A stretch of DNA of 8,606 bases from Bacilli bacterium (GTDB lineage: Bacteria; Bacillota_I; Bacilli_A; RF39; UBA660): positions 1 through 8,606 of the forward strand of contig JAQVXV010000014.1 of assembly GCA_028708945.1 (NCBI GenBank), written 5' to 3'. Position numbers and translations under genes: made by a program. The notes beneath the pieces were generated by a model, which did no database searches, had not been told where the DNA came from, and worked only from the letters and a program-made list of their open reading frames with translations. Position 1 is the stretch's first letter. Each line of letters opens with the position of its first letter. Shown here one piece after another: positions 5,073 through 8,606 of this stretch.

Positions 5073-8000
5073 GTGGCATACAAAATAGCAAAATTTGGTG
5101 ACCATAGGGAGAGAAGGACTTTCTCTAAAACTACGAACACCTTAGAGTTGACAGATCTACTAGAAATTCAAAAAAGATCATATCAATGGTTTTTAGAAAG
5201 TGGGATTAAAGAAGTCTTTGAAGACTTATTCCCTGTAGAAAGTTTCACTGGTAATATTTCGTTAGAATTTAACGATTATTCTTTTGACACGCCTCGTTAT
5301 GGAATTAAAGAATCGAAAGAACGTATGGTAACATACTCTTCACCTTTAAAAGTACAAGCGCGTGTTTTTATTCATGAAATAGGAGAAGTAAAAGAACAAG
5401 AAGTATTCTTAGGTGATATGCCTTTAATGACTGAAGCTGGCACTTTTATTGTCAACGGTGTAGAAAGAGTAATTGTTTCTCAATTAGTGAGAAGTCCATC
5501 TATTTATTTTAAAAAAGAAATAGATAAAAATGGGCGTCCAGTAATATATGGAGAAGTAATTCCTAATAAAGGAACATGGCTAGAATATGAACTTGATGCT
5601 AGAGATGTTGTATATGTAAGAATAGATCGTACTAGAAAATTACCTATTACGACATTATTACGTGCATTAGGGTTATCTTCTGATGAAGCTATATATGAAA
5701 TATTTGGAGAAAATGATTATATTTCAAATGCACTTGAAAAAGATAGTACTAAAAATACCGATGAAGCTTTAATTGAACTTTATGAAAAGTTAAGACCAGG
5801 TGAACCAGCTACTCTAGATAGTGCAAAAAATCAATTAATTGTTAGGTTTTTTGATAAATTCCGTTACGATTTAGCAAAAGTGGGTCGTTATAAATTTAAC
5901 AAAAAGCTTAATGTTTTAGATCGATTATTAGATTGTAAATTAGCTGAAACTTTAAAAGATGGTAAAACTGTACTTGCTAAAAAAGGTGAAATAATTAATA
6001 AAGATAAATTAGAAGAATTAAGGCCATATTTTGAAAAAGGGCTAAATTTAAAAGAAGTAATTATAAATGAAGAATTAGATATTTATAATAAAGTTCAAAC
6101 AGTACTTGTTTATGATAAATTAAATCCAGAAAAAGTAGTGAAAATAGTTGGAAATGATCAAAGTATAACTGAAAGAAGACTTACTATAAGTGATATTTAT
6201 GCATCGATTAGTTATTATTTAAATTTACTTTCTAATATTGGAAGTATAGATGAAATAGATCATTTAGGAAATAGAAGAGTAAGACAAGTCGGAGAATTAA
6301 TTCAAAATCAGTTTAGAACTGGTATGGCAAGAATGGAAAGAGTAATTAGAGAAAGAATGACAACTCAAGAAATTGAAACTGTTACACCTAAAACTTTAAT
6401 TAATATTCGTCCGGTAACAGCAGCTATGAAAGAATTCTTTGGTTCAAGTCAGTTATCTAAATTTATGGATCAAATTAATCCGATTGCTGAATTAACTGAT
6501 AAAAGACGTTTATCTTCATTAGGGCCTGGTGGTTTAATGCGTGACCGTGCAGGAATGGAAGTTAGAGATGTTAATGTAAGTCATTATGGAAGAATATGTC
6601 CGATTGAATCTCCAGAAGGAGCAAATATTGGATTAATTACTTCACTGGCATCTTATGCTAAAATAAATGAATATGGATTTATAATGACACCATATCGTAA
6701 AGTAGTTAATAAAAAAGTAACTGATGAAATAGTTTATTTTACAGCTGATGAAGAAGAAGATTATTATATAAGTCAAGCTACAATAAATATGAATGATAAT
6801 ATCATTGCTGATGATGAAGTTATAGCAAGATATCATGGTGATAATATTATTGTTAAAGCTGAAGATGTTGATTATATTGATGTTTCAGCAAGTCAAATTG
6901 TATCTATTACAACAAGTTGTATACCGTTTTTAGCTCATGATGATGCAACTAGAGCATTAATGGGATCAAACATGCAACGTCAAGCAGTACCACTACTTAA
7001 AACTGATTCACCTATTGTAGGAACAGGGGTTGAATATATTGCAGCTCGTGATTCGGGTTCAGTTGTTGTTGCTAAAGCAAACGGTGTAGTTGATTATGCG
7101 GATAGTAAAAAAATTATTGTTAAAAATGCTAAAGATAAGGATGTTTATTATTTAGCTAATTTTGAAAGAAGTAATGCTGAAAGTAATATAAATCATTCAC
7201 CTCTTGTTAATAAGGGTGATAAAGTTCATACAGGAATGGTTATAGCGGATGGACCATCAACTGATGGTGGAGAACTTGCTCTTGGTAAAAATATGACTGT
7301 TGCTTTTATGACTTTTGATGGATATAACTATGAAGATGCAATTATTTTAAATGAAAGATTAGTAAAAGATGATGTTTTTACATCACTTCATATTGAACAT
7401 TATGACATAGATTGTCGTGACACTAAATTAGGACCTGAAGAAATTACAAGAGATATTCCTAATGTTAGTGAAGAAGCCCGTAAAAATTTAGATTCTAATG
7501 GGATTGTTCGAATTGGAACTGAAGTTAAAGAAGGAGATATTTTAGTAGGAAAAGTTACTCCTAAAGGGGTTCAAGAATTAACTAGTGAAGAAAAATTATT
7601 ACATGCTATATTTGGTGAAAAAACTCGAGAAGTACGTGATACTTCCTTAAAAGTAGCTCATGGAGCTGATGGTATTGTTCATGATGTTAAAATATATACT
7701 AAAGAAAATTCTGATGAACTAGGTGCAGGTGTATCTAAGGTTGTTAGAGTTTATATAATTCAAAAACGTAAAATACAAGTTGGAGATAAAATGTCGGGAA
7801 GACATGGAAATAAGGGTGTTATTAGTTTAATATTACCTGAAGAAGACATGCCTTATTTACCAGATGGAACACCAATAGATATGATACTTAATCCTCAAGG
7901 AATCCCATCGCGTATGAATTTAGGTCAAATTTTAGAATTACATCTTGGTATGGCTGGTCAAAAATTAGGAGTTAAATATGCTACTCCAGTATTTGATGGT

Positions 8001-8606
8001 GCTACTGTTGAAGAAATACATGAAGAAATGAAAGAAGCTGGACTTGATGAAGATGGTAAAACTATTCTTTATGATGGTCGTACCGGAAATCAATTTGAAA
8101 ATAGAGTTGCTGTTGGAGTAATGTATATGATTAAGTTACATCATATGGTTGATGATAAACTACATGCTAGATCAACTGGACCATACTCTCTTGTAACTCA
8201 ACAACCACTAGGAGGAAAAGCTCAATTCGGCGGTCAAAGATTTGGAGAAATGGAAGTGTGGGCTTTATATGCTTATGGTGCTGCCCATGTTTTACAAGAA
8301 ATATTAACTGTTAAATCAGATGATATAGTTGGTAGGGTTAAAGTTTATGAAGCTTTAGTTAAAGGAAAAACTGTTACTGGTGCTGGGGTACCTGAAAGTT
8401 TTAGAGTTTTAATTAAAGAATTCCAAGCTTTAGGATTAAATGTTGAAATTATAGATAATCAAGATATTGTTCATGAACTTAAAGAATTAGAAGAGGCTGA
8501 AGAAGAAATGGCTGAAGCTATATCGATAGATGAAATAGATATTGCATCTGGACAAATTCAAGGCGAATCGGAAGTAGAAAATGAAGTTGTTAAAGAAGAA
8601 ATAGAA
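5073..8606 (+). CDS. rpoB: RNA polymerase beta subunit (3' end cut by window edge)
   Basis: The catalytic beta subunit of RNA polymerase, 1178 codons open to the last base with no stop; B. subtilis RpoB is 1193 residues, so only a short tail is probably missing. GTG start, giving [20 protein letters not shown]. Landmarks in order: [20 protein letters not shown]; the rifampicin region [11 protein letters not shown]...RRLSSL (457-483); [30 protein letters not shown] (from about 509); [33 protein letters not shown]; the active-site [10 protein letters not shown] (906-915) with both catalytic lysines; [35 protein letters not shown] (1043-1063); and an acidic C-terminal tail. The E. coli-type large insertions are absent, as usual in Bacillota. 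Odd residues are Lys463 and Asp476 in the rifamycin pocket. It has its own promoter and leader. rpoC is expected next but lies outside the window. Confidence 0.98.
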   Translation, partial: MAYKIAKFGDHRERRTFSKTTNTLELTDLLEIQKRSYQWFLESGIKEVFEDLFPVESFTGNISLEFNDYSFDTPRYGIKESKERMVTYSSPLKVQARVFIHEIGEVKEQEVFLGDMPLMTEAGTFIVNGVERVIVSQLVRSPSIYFKKEIDKNGRPVIYGEVIPNKGTWLEYELDARDVVYVRIDRTRKLPITTLLRALGLSSDEAIYEIFGENDYISNALEKDSTKNTDEALIELYEKLRPGEPATLDSAKNQLIVRFFDKFRYDLAKVGRYKFNKKLNVLDRLLDCKLAETLKDGKTVLAKKGEIINKDKLEELRPYFEKGLNLKEVIINEELDIYNKVQTVLVYDKLNPEKVVKIVGNDQSITERRLTISDIYASISYYLNLLSNIGSIDEIDHLGNRRVRQVGELIQNQFRTGMARMERVIRERMTTQEIETVTPKTLINIRPVTAAMKEFFGSSQLSKFMDQINPIAELTDKRRLSSLGPGGLMRDRAGMEVRDVNVSHYGRICPIESPEGANIGLITSLASYAKINEYGFIMTPYRKVVNKKVTDEIVYFTADEEEDYYISQATINMNDNIIADDEVIARYHGDNIIVKAEDVDYIDVSASQIVSITTSCIPFLAHDDATRALMGSNMQRQAVPLLKTDSPIVGTGVEYIAARDSGSVVVAKANGVVDYADSKKIIVKNAKDKDVYYLANFERSNAESNINHSPLVNKGDKVHTGMVIADGPSTDGGELALGKNMTVAFMTFDGYNYEDAIILNERLVKDDVFTSLHIEHYDIDCRDTKLGPEEITRDIPNVSEEARKNLDSNGIVRIGTEVKEGDILVGKVTPKGVQELTSEEKLLHAIFGEKTREVRDTSLKVAHGADGIVHDVKIYTKENSDELGAGVSKVVRVYIIQKRKIQVGDKMSGRHGNKGVISLILPEEDMPYLPDGTPIDMILNPQGIPSRMNLGQILELHLGMAGQKLGVKYATPVFDGATVEEIHEEMKEAGLDEDGKTILYDGRTGNQFENRVAVGVMYMIKLHHMVDDKLHARSTGPYSLVTQQPLGGKAQFGGQRFGEMEVWALYAYGAAHVLQEILTVKSDDIVGRVKVYEALVKGKTVTGAGVPESFRVLIKEFQALGLNVEIIDNQDIVHELKELEEAEEEMAEAISIDEIDIASGQIQGESEVENEVVKEEIE
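6441..6521 (+). other. Rifampicin resistance-determining region with K513 and D526 equivalents
   Basis: These 27 codons align without gaps to E. coli RpoB 507-533. Codon 6459-6461 (AAA) gives Lys where E. coli and B. subtilis have Gln (E. coli 513, B. subtilis 469). Codon 6498-6500 (GAT) gives Asp where they have His (526, 482). Asp516 and Ser531 are conserved; position 532 is Ser instead of Ala. Both Gln-to-Lys and His-to-Asp at these sites are known resistance substitutions in other bacteria. Confidence 0.9.

Noticed and set aside
5054..5101. ATG just upstream of rpoB as a leader peptide or alternative start
   Set aside because: It is out of frame with rpoB, has no ribosome-binding site of its own and stops after 15 codons; it contains the rpoB ribosome-binding site.
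6642..6836. 64-codon minus-strand open frame
   Set aside because: It is antisense to conserved rpoB, and its Ile/Tyr/Phe-rich composition simply mirrors AT-rich coding DNA.
1..8606. CRISPR array, tRNA or rRNA genes, insertion sequence
   Set aside because: No regularly spaced short repeats, cloverleaf-like or rRNA-like sequence, transposase coding region or terminal inverted repeats were seen on reading through the sequence.

Overview
The window is AT-rich (hand-counted stretches run about 27-36% G+C). It looks like chromosomal DNA of a low-GC Gram-positive bacterium of the Bacillota (Bacilli side). A sporulation coat gene (spoIVA) followed by an HU gene matches the spoIVA-hbs order of Bacillus subtilis. 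A small methyltransferase directly before rpoB matches ybxB-rpoB. Tryptophan is read from TGG in the genes inspected, no in-frame TGA was met, and TGA appears as a stop, so the standard bacterial code fits. All recognised genes are on the plus strand.

Layout. 1-1053: 3' part of spoIVA, then a hairpin terminator. 1210-1482: hup (HU), then a strong terminator. 1593-2993 and 3087-4286: two paralogous exported proteins that I cannot name. Each has a SipW/TasA-like N-terminal hydrophobic segment, a beta-rich middle and a C-terminal LamG-type domain. 4385-4975: RsmC/YbxB-type rRNA methyltransferase. 5073-8606: rpoB from its GTG start to the window edge (1178 codons, no stop reached).

Each gene from the first LamG paralog onward has its own sigma-A-like promoter with a TAAAAT -10 box. 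The two paralogs both start at TTG codons with the same ribosome-binding layout. They share 96% DNA identity over 200 bp of the 5' coding region and then diverge. In the first paralog the core of the LamG domain has been replaced by a module that reads like a Gram-positive phage tail carbohydrate-binding module, with higher G+C than its surroundings. This modular surface-protein pair, lodged between two conserved housekeeping blocks, is the accessory part of the window.

The other notable point is in rpoB. The rifampicin pocket carries Lys at the E. coli 513 position and Asp at the 526 position. Both are residues known as rifampicin-resistance substitutions elsewhere, so the polymerase is predicted to be naturally insensitive to rifamycins. 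I found no tRNA, rRNA, CRISPR array, transposase or intergenic stretch above 300 bases.
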